A model generated the notes under the pieces. The model searched no databases. It saw only the letters and a list, made by a program, of their open reading frames with translations, and was not told where the DNA came from. A stretch of DNA of 9,285 nt, from assembly GCA_947479995.1 (NCBI GenBank), contig CANKBT010000106.1, positions 1 to 9,285 of the forward strand, written 5' to 3'. Both the position numbers and the translations under genes were made by a program. Every line of letters begins with the position of its first letter. The stretch's first letter is position 1. Shown here in pieces: positions 1-6,005 of this stretch. Origin of the DNA: Frankiaceae bacterium. Lineage in GTDB: Bacteria; Actinomycetota; Actinomycetes; Mycobacteriales; SCTD01.

Positions 1-714
1 CGTCTTGAAGCCGGTGCCCTCCTCGCCGATCATCCGGCTGGCCGGGATGCGGCAGTCCTCGAAGTAGATCTCGCAGGTCGGCGAGCCCTTGATGCCGAGC
101 TTGCGCTCCTTGGTGCCGACCGAGAAGCCCGGGTCGTCGGCGTGCACGACGAACGCCGAGATGCCGTTGGCCCCCTTGTCGGGGTCGGTGACGGCCATGA
201 CGGTGTAGTGCGTGTTGACGCCCGCGCCGGTGATCCAGCACTTGGTGCCGTTGAGCACGTAGGAGTCGCCGTCGCGCACCGCGCGCGTGCGCATGGAGGC
301 GGCGTCGGAGCCGGCCTCGCGCTCGGACAGCGCGTAGGAGAACGTCGCCTCGCCGGCGGCGACCGCCGGGAGGTACTCCTTCTTCAGCTCCTCCGAGCCG
401 GACAGGATCAGCCCGGTCGTGCCCAGCTTGTTGCCCATCGGGATGAGGCTGGACGACGCGCAGACCCGCGCGACCTCCTCGATGACGATGCAGTGCGCGA
501 TCTTGTCCGCGCCGGCGCCGCCGTACTCCTCGGGCACGTGGATGGCCATGAGGTCGGCCTTCTTGATGGCCTCGTGGACGTCCCACGGGTACTCCGCGGC
601 CTCGTCGATCTCGGTCGCGCGCGGCGCGATCTTGTCCTCGGCGAGCTGGCGCACGCTCTCGCGCAGCGCGTCGTGCTCCTCGGTGAGGCCGTACAGGGAG
701 AAGGAGGCGTCCAT
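1..714 (-). CDS. Acyl-CoA dehydrogenase, FadE25-like (3' part cut off by window edge)
   Basis: The first 238 residues of a flavin-dependent acyl-CoA dehydrogenase, which oxidises acyl-CoA to enoyl-CoA in the cytosol; the frame stays open to base 1. The N-terminal helical domain contains HVPEEYGGAGAD (residues 59-70). The middle beta domain has the FAD/substrate motif YALSEREAGSDAASM (127-141) and CWITGAG (159-165), followed by KERKLGIKGSPT (near 202-213). From memory it closely resembles M. tuberculosis FadE25 (Rv3274c, about 389 residues), which also neighbours purE/purK. The catalytic glutamate and C-terminal helices lie outside the window. The ATG at 714 has no Shine-Dalgarno sequence at the usual distance, but TACGAT lies 6 nt upstream (721-726), which suggests a leaderless mRNA and its own promoter in the 46-bp gap after the carbonic anhydrase gene. 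The family is certain; the exact acyl chain length used is not. Confidence 0.96.
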   Translation of the reverse strand, partial: MDASFSLYGLTEEHDALRESVRQLAEDKIAPRATEIDEAAEYPWDVHEAIKKADLMAIHVPEEYGGAGADKIAHCIVIEEVARVCASSSLIPMGNKLGTTGLILSGSEELKKEYLPAVAAGEATFSYALSEREAGSDAASMRTRAVRDGDSYVLNGTKCWITGAGVNTHYTVMAVTDPDKGANGISAFVVHADDPGFSVGTKERKLGIKGSPTCEIYFEDCRIPASRMIGEEGTGFKT

Positions 715-720
715 GCGCCC

Positions 721-726
721 ATCGTA
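721..726 (-). promoter_or_regulatory. Probable -10 element (TACGAT) for the acyl-CoA dehydrogenase
   Basis: Read on the minus strand, TACGAT fits the actinobacterial TANNNT -10 consensus and ends exactly 6 nt (GGGCGC) before the ATG at 714. Transcription would then start at or next to the A of ATG, giving a leaderless mRNA. No convincing -35 element is visible. The same hexamer at the same distance precedes the GtrA gene. Confidence 0.6.
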
Positions 727-760
727 CGAGCGCAGGGACGCCTCCCGCCCGGTCAGGCGG

Positions 761-1252
761 TCACACCACCTCGCGCAGCCCGCCGGTCTCCACGTCGTAG
801 ACGAAGCCGCGGACGCTGTCCTTGTGCGGGATCGACGGGTCGGCCTTGATGCGGGCGATGTTCTGGCGCACCGAGGCGTCGAGGTCGGTGAAGGCCTCCG
901 CCGCCCACGTCGGCTTGATGCCGGTGTCGGCCTCGATCGAGGCCTTGAACGCGTCGTCGGTGAAGGTCAGCATCCCGCAGCCGGTGTGCTGCACCAGGAC
1001 GACCTCGGTGGTGCCGAGCAGGCGCTGGCTGATCGCCAGCGAGCGCAGCTCGTCCTGCGTGACGACGCCGCCGGCGTTGCGGATGACGTGCGCGTCGCCC
1101 TCGGACAGCCCGAGCAGGCCGTACGGGTTGAGGCGGGCGTCCATGCAGGCGACGACGGCGACGCCCTTGGCGGGCGGCAGGGGCAGGTCGCCCTTGTCGA
1201 AGGAGGCCTGGTAGGCCTTGGCGTTCTCGAGCAGCTGGTCGGTCGTGGACAT
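761..1252 (-). CDS. Beta-carbonic anhydrase (CanA/Rv1284-like)
   Basis: A 163-residue zinc enzyme that interconverts CO2 and bicarbonate in the cytosol. The zinc ligands of the beta class are visible: C36 in ACMDARL, H89 and C92 in QHTGCGM; D38 and R40 form the usual Asp-Arg dyad. HVIRNAGG (55-62) and RSLAISQRLLGT (70-81) are also family signatures. Length and sequence match M. tuberculosis Rv1284 (163 residues) as I remember it. There is no membrane segment, unlike the SulP-fused Rv3273 found near this locus in mycobacteria. The ATG at 1252 is chosen over an in-frame ATG at 1315 because AGGAG (1259-1263) sits 6 nt upstream and homologues begin here. The gene lies 197 bp downstream of purE and 46 bp upstream of the acyl-CoA dehydrogenase. 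It could supply bicarbonate to PurK and to the biotin-dependent carboxylase; that is inference. Confidence 0.96.
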   Translation of the reverse strand: MSTTDQLLENAKAYQASFDKGDLPLPPAKGVAVVACMDARLNPYGLLGLSEGDAHVIRNAGGVVTQDELRSLAISQRLLGTTEVVLVQHTGCGMLTFTDDAFKASIEADTGIKPTWAAEAFTDLDASVRQNIARIKADPSIPHKDSVRGFVYDVETGGLREVV

Positions 1253-1258
1253 GCGGGT

Positions 1259-1263
1259 CTCCT
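1259..1263 (-). promoter_or_regulatory. Shine-Dalgarno AGGAG that fixes the carbonic anhydrase start
   Basis: AGGAG on the minus strand with a 6-nt spacer to the ATG at 1252. The 197-bp gap up to purE contains no TA dinucleotide at all, so no TANNNT -10 box exists in it. The gene is probably read from the purine operon or from an atypical promoter. Confidence 0.75.
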
Positions 1264-1327
1264 GGGAGCGGGTCGGGGCGGGGACCGTGCCGGACCGCGT
1301 CGGCAGGAGGCGCACCTCCCCGGGCCG

Positions 1328-1423
1328 TCAGCGCAGACGGCGGGCCGCGCGGTCCTGGCGACAGAGCTCGTCGACGACCAGGGCGCGGCGGGTGTCCCAG
1401 AAGGTGCGGACCCCGGGCTGCAT
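1328..1423 (-). CDS. Candidate 31-residue protein between purE and carbonic anhydrase
   Basis: A short minus-strand frame from ATG (1423) to TGA (1328-1330), between purE and the carbonic anhydrase gene. The product starts MQPGVRTFWDTRRALVVDEL and ends CRQDRAARRLR, a mixed, basic, soluble-looking peptide rather than the Arg/Pro/Ala runs typical of false frames here. Almost all codons end in G or C, like the real genes around it. No Shine-Dalgarno sequence is visible. GACAGT ends 6 nt before the ATG, one base away from TANNNT at the same distance as the leaderless promoters in this window, but it lies inside a palindrome (1423-1438). I recognise no family. The frame may instead be untranslated spacer. 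Confidence 0.33.
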   Translation of the reverse strand: MQPGVRTFWDTRRALVVDELCRQDRAARRLR

Positions 1424-1438
1424 GGGACGACTGTCCCA
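1423..1438. repeat. Palindrome TGGGAC-N4-GTCCCA just after purE
   Basis: A perfect 6-bp inverted repeat (1423-1428 and 1433-1438) with a 4-nt centre, beginning 10 nt past the purE stop codon. A further copy of the half-site as TGGGACA (minus strand) lies at 1393-1399. It could be a short hairpin ending the purine transcript, or an operator for whatever begins downstream, since it abuts the ATG at 1423. No U-tract follows, so it is not a classic intrinsic terminator. Confidence 0.4.
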
Positions 1439-1448
1439 CAGCGGACGG

Positions 1449-1949
1449 TCAGCCGCGCAGGCGCTCCTGCAGCGCGGCGTCCTTGCCCCGCGCGGTGTCG
1501 GCGAGCCCCTGCTGGAAGGCGGCCATGCGCTCCCGCAGCGCCGGGTCGGCGGCGGCGAGCACGCGCACGGCGAGCAGGCCGGCGTTGCGCGCGCCCCCGA
1601 CCGACACGGTGGCGACCGGCACGCCCGCGGGCATCTGCACGATCGACAGCAGCGAGTCCAGGCCGTCCAGGTGCTGCAGCGGGACGGGCACGCCGACGAC
1701 CGGCAGCGGGGTGGCGGACGCGACCATGCCCGGCAGGTGCGCCGCGCCCCCGGCGCCCGCGACGACGACGCGCAGCCCGCGGCCGGCCGCCTCGGCGGCC
1801 CAGGCGAGCATGTCGTGGGGGGTGCGGTGCGCGGACAGGACGCGCACCTCGTAGGGCACGTCGAACTCCGCGAGGGCCTCGGCGGCGCCGCGCATCACGG
1901 GCCAGTCGGAGTCCGAGCCCATGATCACCGCTGCGCGTGGTGCGTCCAT
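1449..1949 (-). CDS. purE: N5-carboxyaminoimidazole ribonucleotide mutase (PurE)
   Basis: A 166-residue class I PurE, which moves the carboxyl group of N5-CAIR to C4 to give CAIR in de novo purine synthesis. It contains the phosphate-binding MGSDSDWPVM (residues 10-19), the catalytic-histidine motif SAHRTP (39-44, H41) and AGAGGAAHLPGMVA (64-77), with SVGGARNAG further on. The length is normal. The ATG at 1949 places MDAPRAAVI before the GSDSDW motif as expected; a weak AGGG lies 7 nt upstream. The start overlaps the end of purK by 25 bp, so the two are read together as in most bacteria. PurE uses the unstable product of PurK, so co-expression makes sense. Nothing is missing. Confidence 0.98.
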   Translation of the reverse strand: MDAPRAAVIMGSDSDWPVMRGAAEALAEFDVPYEVRVLSAHRTPHDMLAWAAEAAGRGLRVVVAGAGGAAHLPGMVASATPLPVVGVPVPLQHLDGLDSLLSIVQMPAGVPVATVSVGGARNAGLLAVRVLAAADPALRERMAAFQQGLADTARGKDAALQERLRG

Positions 1950-3094
1950 CGGCCGTCCCTGAGGTGGGCCGCGCCCTCGACGGCGCGGCGGCGGGTCTCG
2001 GCGAGGTCGTCGCCGAGGGCGGTGACGTGGCCGACCTTGCGGCCGGGGCGCACGTCCTTGCCGTACAGGTGCACCTTCAGGCCGGGGTCGCGGCCGAACA
2101 GCATGTGCAGCCGGCGGTCGAGGTCCGGGTCGCCCTCGCCGCCGAGCACGTTGGCCATGACGACCCACGGGGCGCGCTGCGCGGTGCTGCCCATCGGGTA
2201 GTCGAGCACCGCCCGCAGGTGCTGCTCGAACTGCGACGTGAGCGCGCCGTCGAGGGTCCAGTGACCGCTGTTGTGCGGGCGCATGGCCAGCTCGTTGACG
2301 AGCAGGCCGTCCGCGGTCTGGAAGAGCTCGACCGCGAGCACGCCGACGACGTCGAGCTCGTCGGCCAGGCGCAGCGCGAGCTCCTGCGCCTGCACGGCGA
2401 GGTCCTCGTCGAGGCCGGGCGCCGGTGAGACCACCTCGACGCAGATGCCGTCCTGCTGCACGGTCTCGACGACCGGCCAGGCGGCGCCCTGCCCGCCCGG
2501 GGAGCGGGCGACGAGCGCGGCCAGCTCGCGCTGCAGCGGCACGTGCTCCTCGGCGAGCAGCCGCACACCGCTGGCGAGCACGGCCTCGGCCTCGGCGGCG
2601 TCGCGCACCACCCAGACGCCCTTGCCGTCGTAGCCGCCGGTCGCGGCCTTGAGCACCAGCGGCCAGCCGACGTGGCCGGCGAAGCCCTGCACGTCGCGCA
2701 GGGTCGCGACCGGCGTGAAGGCCGGCACGGGCACGCCCAGGCCGGCCAGGCGCTCGCGCATGACGAGCTTGTCCTGCGCGTGGCGCAGCGCCGCGCTGCC
2801 CGGCAGCACCGTGTGGCCGGCCTGCTCGAGCGCCTGCACCAGGTCGTTGGGCACGTGCTCGTGGTCGAAGGTGACCACCTCGCAGCGCTCGGCGAAGGCC
2901 GTGAGGTCGGCGAGCGACGTGTGCTCGCCGAGGTCGACCCCGCGCGCGACGAGCGCCGCGCTGTCGTGCGACGCGTCGGCCAGCACCCGCAGCGACAGGC
3001 CGAGGGCGATCGCCGCCTGGTGCGTCATGCGCGACAGCTGGCCGCCGCCGACCATGCCCACCACCGGCAGGCCCATGGCGGCGCGGACGGTCAC
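1925..3094 (-). CDS. purK: N5-carboxyaminoimidazole ribonucleotide synthase (PurK)
   Basis: An ATP-grasp enzyme that makes N5-CAIR from AIR, ATP and bicarbonate, upstream of PurE in purine synthesis. From the GTG at 3094 it is 389 residues, a usual length. It has the N-terminal MVGGGQLSRM (14-23), FDHEHVPNDL, the ATP-binding KAATGGYDGKG (149-159) and the metal/substrate segment NELAMRPHNSGHW (267-279). The C-terminal domain includes HLYGKDVRPGRKVGHV. The GTG overlaps the phosphatase stop codon as GTGA (3091-3094), suggesting translational coupling. An in-frame ATG at 3076 (383 residues) is the alternative; neither has a clear Shine-Dalgarno sequence. Its 3' end overlaps purE by 25 bp. The gene is certain; the start is about 60:40 in favour of GTG. 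Confidence 0.97.
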   Translation of the reverse strand: MTVRAAMGLPVVGMVGGGQLSRMTHQAAIALGLSLRVLADASHDSAALVARGVDLGEHTSLADLTAFAERCEVVTFDHEHVPNDLVQALEQAGHTVLPGSAALRHAQDKLVMRERLAGLGVPVPAFTPVATLRDVQGFAGHVGWPLVLKAATGGYDGKGVWVVRDAAEAEAVLASGVRLLAEEHVPLQRELAALVARSPGGQGAAWPVVETVQQDGICVEVVSPAPGLDEDLAVQAQELALRLADELDVVGVLAVELFQTADGLLVNELAMRPHNSGHWTLDGALTSQFEQHLRAVLDYPMGSTAQRAPWVVMANVLGGEGDPDLDRRLHMLFGRDPGLKVHLYGKDVRPGRKVGHVTALGDDLAETRRRAVEGAAHLRDGRWTHHAQR

Positions 3095-3903
3095 GCCGGC
3101 GGCCGGGTCAGGTCGGAGCTGCCGACGAGGCGGGCGACCAGGCGCGCCACCGTCTCCTCGTCGACGCCGATCGCGGTGGCCAGGCCGTGCGGCCCGCCGT
3201 ACTGCTGGTCGACGTGGTCGAGGAAGCGCTCCATCGAGCCGGCGCGCGGGGTGATGAGGTCCGTCGTGACGTCGGACAGCTCGTCGCCGTAGGTCGCGCT
3301 GCCCTGCAGCGCCGCGAGCACGTCGTCGATGCGCTCGGCGCTCGCGACGTAGTCGGCGACGACGACGTCGCGCGGCACGCCGGCGAGCGACAGCGCCAGC
3401 GCGACGACCGTGCCCGTGCGGTCCTTGCCGGCCGCGCAGTGGACGAGCACGGTGCCGCTCGCCGGGTCGGCCAGCGTGCGCAGGGCGTCGGCCAGGTTGT
3501 GCGGGAGGTCCTCGACGTAGCCGACGTAGACGCCGGTCATGTCGCCCGGCTCGGCCCAGCGCTCGCGGCGCACCGGCACCGCGCGCTCGACGTCGTCCTC
3601 GTCGCCGTCGCCCTCCTCGTGCGGCACGAGGTTGGCCGTCACGTGCTGGACGCGGCCCTCGAGCAGCGTGGGGCCCTCGAGCCGGCGCTCGGCGTCGGTG
3701 CGCAGGTCGAGCACCGTGCGCACGCCCAGCTCGTCGACGAGCGCGTCGGCGCCGGCCGGCGTGAGGCGCTGCAGGTTGGCGCTGCGCAGCAGCACGCGCG
3801 GCCGGGTCGTGCGCCCGTCGACCGTCGGCAGGCCGCCGACGTCGCGCGCGTTGGCGACCCCCTCGATCTCGAGCCAGGCGGGTCGCGGGGAGTCGGGCGT
3901 CAC
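3091..3903 (-). CDS. PtpB-like tyrosine/lipid phosphatase
   Basis: A 270-residue protein of the Y_phosphatase3 (PtpB) family, acting on phosphotyrosine, phosphoserine/threonine or phosphoinositide-type substrates. The P-loop HCAAGKDRTG (155-164) carries the catalytic C156 and R162, with the K160-D161 pair seen in MPtpB. The N-terminal GVANARDVGGL (15-25) and VLDLRTDAE (64-72) are also typical. An acidic stretch HEEGDGDEDDVE lies before the P-loop. No signal peptide or membrane segment is seen. The GTG at 3903 is the only reasonable start, because the gap to the divergent GtrA gene is 34 bp. It is the first gene of the purK-purE unit and overlaps purK by 4 bp. A phosphatase heading a purine operon is unusual; its substrate cannot be inferred from sequence. 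Confidence 0.93.
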   Translation of the reverse strand: MTPDSPRPAWLEIEGVANARDVGGLPTVDGRTTRPRVLLRSANLQRLTPAGADALVDELGVRTVLDLRTDAERRLEGPTLLEGRVQHVTANLVPHEEGDGDEDDVERAVPVRRERWAEPGDMTGVYVGYVEDLPHNLADALRTLADPASGTVLVHCAAGKDRTGTVVALALSLAGVPRDVVVADYVASAERIDDVLAALQGSATYGDELSDVTTDLITPRAGSMERFLDHVDQQYGGPHGLATAIGVDEETVARLVARLVGSSDLTRPPA

Positions 3904-3925
3904 GGGCCCGAGCCTGCCACCCCCG

Positions 3926-3931
3926 TACGAT
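3926..3931 (+). promoter_or_regulatory. Probable -10 element (TACGAT) for the GtrA-family gene
   Basis: TACGAT ends 6 nt before the GTG at 3938, in the 34-bp gap between divergent genes. The spacing predicts a transcript beginning at the start codon. No Shine-Dalgarno sequence is present, which agrees with leaderless initiation. No clear -10 hexamer is seen for the divergent phosphatase gene. Confidence 0.6.
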
Positions 3932-3937
3932 CTGCAG

Positions 3938-4396
3938 GTGCCGACCCTGCCTGCGCGCCTGCGCGCCGCGCTGCCGGAGCTGAGCCGGTTCGGCACGGTG
4001 GGGCTGCTGAGCCTGGTCGTCGACTCGCTCGTGTTCAACCTGGTGCTGCACGTGCTGCCCGACAAGCCGCTGACGGCCAAGGGCGTCGCGGCCGTCGTCG
4101 CGACCACGAACGCCTTCGTGCTCAACCGGCACTGGTCGTTCAAGGACCGTACGCGCACGCGGCTGCACCGCGAGTACGCCCAGTTCTTCCTCATCAACGC
4201 GATCGGGCTCGGCATCTCGCTCGCCTGCCTGTTCACGTCGCACTACGTGCTCGGGCTCGAGAGCCGCCTCGCCGACAACGTCGCGTCGTACGGCTTCGGG
4301 CTCGCGCTCGGCACGGCCTTCCGCTTCTGGGCCTACCGGCGGTGGGTGTGGGTGCGGGCCGAGGAGCCCGACCCCGAGCCGGCCCTCGCGCGCTAG
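3938..4396 (+). CDS. GtrA-family four-helix membrane protein
   Basis: A 152-residue integral membrane protein of the GtrA/DPMS family, members of which are thought to take part in moving polyprenyl-linked sugars across the membrane for cell-surface polysaccharides. Four hydrophobic helices are visible at about residues 18-40, 45-62, 81-105 and 112-132. Family motifs are RFGTVGLLS (17-25), TTNAFVLNRHWSF (56-68) and the C-terminal FRFWAYRRWVW (128-138), followed by a short polar tail. The GTG at 3938 matches the leaderless promoter and gives the standard family length. The gene stands alone on the plus strand between two leftward blocks, as does Rv3277 between purK and birA in mycobacteria (from memory). 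Its stop codon overlaps that of the convergent peroxidase gene. The family is certain, the substrate unknown. Confidence 0.94.
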   Translation: MPTLPARLRAALPELSRFGTVGLLSLVVDSLVFNLVLHVLPDKPLTAKGVAAVVATTNAFVLNRHWSFKDRTRTRLHREYAQFFLINAIGLGISLACLFTSHYVLGLESRLADNVASYGFGLALGTAFRFWAYRRWVWVRAEEPDPEPALAR

Positions 4397-4400
4397 CGCG
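4389..4400. repeat. 12-bp palindrome CGCGCTAGCGCG spanning both convergent stop codons
   Basis: A perfect palindrome centred on CTAG (4393-4396), which supplies the TAG stop of GtrA on the plus strand and the TAG stop of the peroxidase on the minus strand. The two genes therefore overlap by 4 bp tail to tail. There is no room for a separate terminator, so each transcript must run into the other gene. Confidence 0.85.
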
Positions 4401-4875
4401 TCAGGGCGGTGACCGCCTCGACGACCTGCGGGTCGTCGGGCGCGACGAGCGGGCGGAACCGCGCGACGACCTCGCCGGTCGGCGCGACCAGCCACTTCTC
4501 GAAGTTCCACTGCACGTCGCCGGCGGCGCCCTCGGCGTCCGGCACGGCCGTCAGCTCGGCGAACAGCGCGTCGCGGCCCTCGCCGTTGACCTCGGCCTTG
4601 CTGAGCATCGGGAAGGTCACGCCGTACGTCGCGGAGCAGAAGGTCGCGATCTCCTCGGCCGAGCCGGGCTCCTGCCCGCCGAACTGGTTGCACGGCACGC
4701 CGACGACCGTGAGGCCCTCGGTCTGCTCGTGCAGCTGCTCGAGCTGGGCGTACTGCGGGGTGAGCCCGCACTTGCTCGCGACGTTGACGACCAGCAGCGC
4801 GTCGCCGCCCGCCAGCTCGCCGAGCGTCGTGGGCTGTCCGTCGAGGGTCTGCAGCGGCAGGTCCAGCAGCGTCAT
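4393..4875 (-). CDS. Glutathione peroxidase family protein (BtuE-like thiol peroxidase)
   Basis: A 160-residue thioredoxin-fold peroxidase reducing hydrogen peroxide or organic hydroperoxides in the cytosol. The active-site motif NVASKCGLTPQY (31-42) has Cys36 rather than selenocysteine. PCNQFGGQEPG (61-71) gives the catalytic Gln and WNFEKWLV (near 122-129) the Trp/Asn. C62 and C80 are further cysteines; C80 lies close to the resolving-cysteine position of thioredoxin-dependent members. Actinomycetes generally lack glutathione, so thioredoxin or mycothiol systems are the likely reductants (inference). Its ATG overlaps the cyclase stop codon as ATGA (4872-4875) with no Shine-Dalgarno sequence, so translation is probably coupled to the cyclase. 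The length is normal and all key residues are present. Confidence 0.95.
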   Translation of the reverse strand: MTLLDLPLQTLDGQPTTLGELAGGDALLVVNVASKCGLTPQYAQLEQLHEQTEGLTVVGVPCNQFGGQEPGSAEEIATFCSATYGVTFPMLSKAEVNGEGRDALFAELTAVPDAEGAAGDVQWNFEKWLVAPTGEVVARFRPLVAPDDPQVVEAVTALTR

Positions 4876-5834
4876 GGGCGCACGCTAGCCCGGCGCACGA
4901 CGTGCGGCCGCAGCGAGGAGTAGCCGCGCACCTGGCGCGAGGGCAGCCGGCGCAGCGCGAAGCGGTCGTCCTGCTCCAGCGCGGCGCTCAGCTCGAGGTC
5001 GCCGAGCACCGTGCCGGGGCGCGCCTCGCTGGTGAGGCGGCTGGCGAGGTTGACCGGCTCGCCGAACACGTCGCCGAGCCGCAGCACCACGCCGCCGAGC
5101 GCGACGCCCGCGCGCACGTCGGGCAGCGCCTCGTCGGCGTCGTGCGCCTCGACCGTCTCCAGCGCGACCAGCGCCGCCGACGGCGCGTCGTCGCAGGTGA
5201 ACATCACCTCGTCGCCGAGCGTCTTGACCACCCGCCCGCCGTGCTCGGTGACCCGCCGCGCGGTCTCGCGCTCGAACTGCTCGAGCACGTGCTCCAGCTC
5301 GGCCGCCGACAGCGATCGGCTGGTGCGCGTGTAGCCGACGAGGTCGACGAAGCCGACCGCGCGCACCGGCAGCCCCTCGGTGCCGACGGCCGCGAGCGAG
5401 CGCACCGTCGCGGCCGCGAGCTGGCGCCGCCACACGTGCACGAGCAGCCGCTCGAGCTGCGGCACGAGCACGCCGGCCGTGTCGCGCGTCGCCGCGAGCA
5501 CGTCGTCGGGCGCGAGCTGGGCCGCCTGCCCGCGGAAGGCGTCGATCTGCGCCTCGGCCAGCCGGCTGAGGCCCTGGCCCATCGCCCGCGCCAGCACGAG
5601 CAGCGTGCCGTCGTCGACGACGCCGCTGTCGCGCAGGGCCACGCAGGTGCTCAGCGCCTCGGCGTCCAGCCGGGTGAACGCCCGCACGTCGGCCTCGACC
5701 GCCGGGAAGCCGAGGGCCACCCACATCGCCCGCGCCTCGGGCTCGGGCACGCCGGCGAGCGCGCTCACCTCGTCGCGGGTCAGCTCCGGCGCGGCGCCGA
5801 GCACCAGCGCCTCGAGGTCCGCGTGCTCGTCCAC
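4872..5834 (-). CDS. cya: Class III adenylate cyclase with Rv1264-type regulatory domain
   Basis: A 320-residue enzyme making cAMP from ATP. Residues about 8-150 are helical and resemble the autoinhibitory, pH-sensing domain of M. tuberculosis Rv1264: LTRDEVSALAGVPEPEARAM followed by FTRLDAEAL. The catalytic domain starts near 155. Metal-binding D164 sits in GFVDLVGYT and D208 in KTLGDEVMF; K204 and D255 (GDVFGEPVN) are the adenine-selecting pair; N262 and R266 (VNLASRL) are the transition-state residues. All six are present, so an active homodimer is expected. No membrane segment is seen. The start is GTG at 5834, 6 nt after TAGGTT, suggesting a leaderless mRNA. From memory, cya also adjoins birA in Streptomyces (SCO4928/SCO4927). 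The 4-bp overlap with the peroxidase gene couples the two. Confidence 0.95.
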   Translation of the reverse strand: MDEHADLEALVLGAAPELTRDEVSALAGVPEPEARAMWVALGFPAVEADVRAFTRLDAEALSTCVALRDSGVVDDGTLLVLARAMGQGLSRLAEAQIDAFRGQAAQLAPDDVLAATRDTAGVLVPQLERLLVHVWRRQLAAATVRSLAAVGTEGLPVRAVGFVDLVGYTRTSRSLSAAELEHVLEQFERETARRVTEHGGRVVKTLGDEVMFTCDDAPSAALVALETVEAHDADEALPDVRAGVALGGVVLRLGDVFGEPVNLASRLTSEARPGTVLGDLELSAALEQDDRFALRRLPSRQVRGYSSLRPHVVRRASVRP

Positions 5835-5840
5835 GCGCGC

Positions 5841-5846
5841 AACCTA
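5841..5846 (-). promoter_or_regulatory. Probable -10 element (TAGGTT) for the adenylate cyclase
   Basis: On the minus strand, TAGGTT fits TANNNT and ends 6 nt (GCGCGC) before the GTG at 5834, with no Shine-Dalgarno sequence between them. The region where a -35 box would lie is pure G+C. This predicts a leaderless cyclase-peroxidase transcript separate from birA. Confidence 0.55.
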
Positions 5847-5912
5847 CGTGCGCGGGCGGCGCCGCGGCCCCGCCCGGAGGCCTCGTCGTCCGCCCGCAGG
5901 CCACGCCCCCCG

Positions 5913-5970
5913 CCGGCGCCCGCGTGCGCGGGGGTCTGCGGCGCGCCGGGCGCCGGGTGGACGACCCGGC
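5913..5970. repeat. Two overlapping, mutually exclusive inverted repeats
   Basis: CCGGCGCCCG (5913-5922) is perfectly complementary to CGGGCGCCGG (5947-5956), with a 24-nt loop. The right arm shares bases 5952-5956 with a second hairpin, GCCGGGT (5952-5958) with ACCCGGC (5964-5970), 7 bp around a 5-nt loop. Only one can form at a time. They lie 80-140 nt upstream of the cyclase start and could be chance products of the high G+C content. Confidence 0.4.
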
Positions 5971-6005
5971 CTCCGCGCGCCGCCCGCGCGCCGTGACGCA
6001 GACCT

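Noticed and set aside
714..746. A CTG start at 735 for the acyl-CoA dehydrogenase, 5 nt after GGGAGG (741-746)
   Set aside because: CTG starts are rare, and ATG 714 is explained by the TACGAT box 6 nt upstream. The FadE25 N-terminus does extend a few residues in mycobacteria, so this was considered.
1253..1315. Carbonic anhydrase start at the in-frame ATG 1315
   Set aside because: The extra 21 residues do not fit the family, and AGGAG is correctly placed for ATG 1252.
1301..1321. GGAGG-CGCA-CCTCC hairpin upstream of the carbonic anhydrase gene
   Set aside because: Only 5 bp with no U-tract; expected by chance at this G+C content.
419..1924. Long plus-strand open frame opposite the carbonic anhydrase and purE genes
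   Set aside because: Product is Arg/Ala/Pro-rich with no motifs; it is a shadow caused by high G+C at third codon positions of the real genes.
1950..2168. Extension of purE to an ATG at 2168
   Set aside because: The added residues are Arg/Pro-rich, opposite in character to PurE, and come from reading purK out of frame.
3095..4771. Upstream extension of the purK frame to a 948-residue protein
   Set aside because: The extension runs through the phosphatase, GtrA and peroxidase genes with low-complexity Arg-rich sequence; PurK homology starts only near 3076.
3187..4923. 578-residue plus-strand frame opposite the phosphatase and peroxidase genes
   Set aside because: Val/Arg/Ala/His-rich shadow frame with no recognisable domain.
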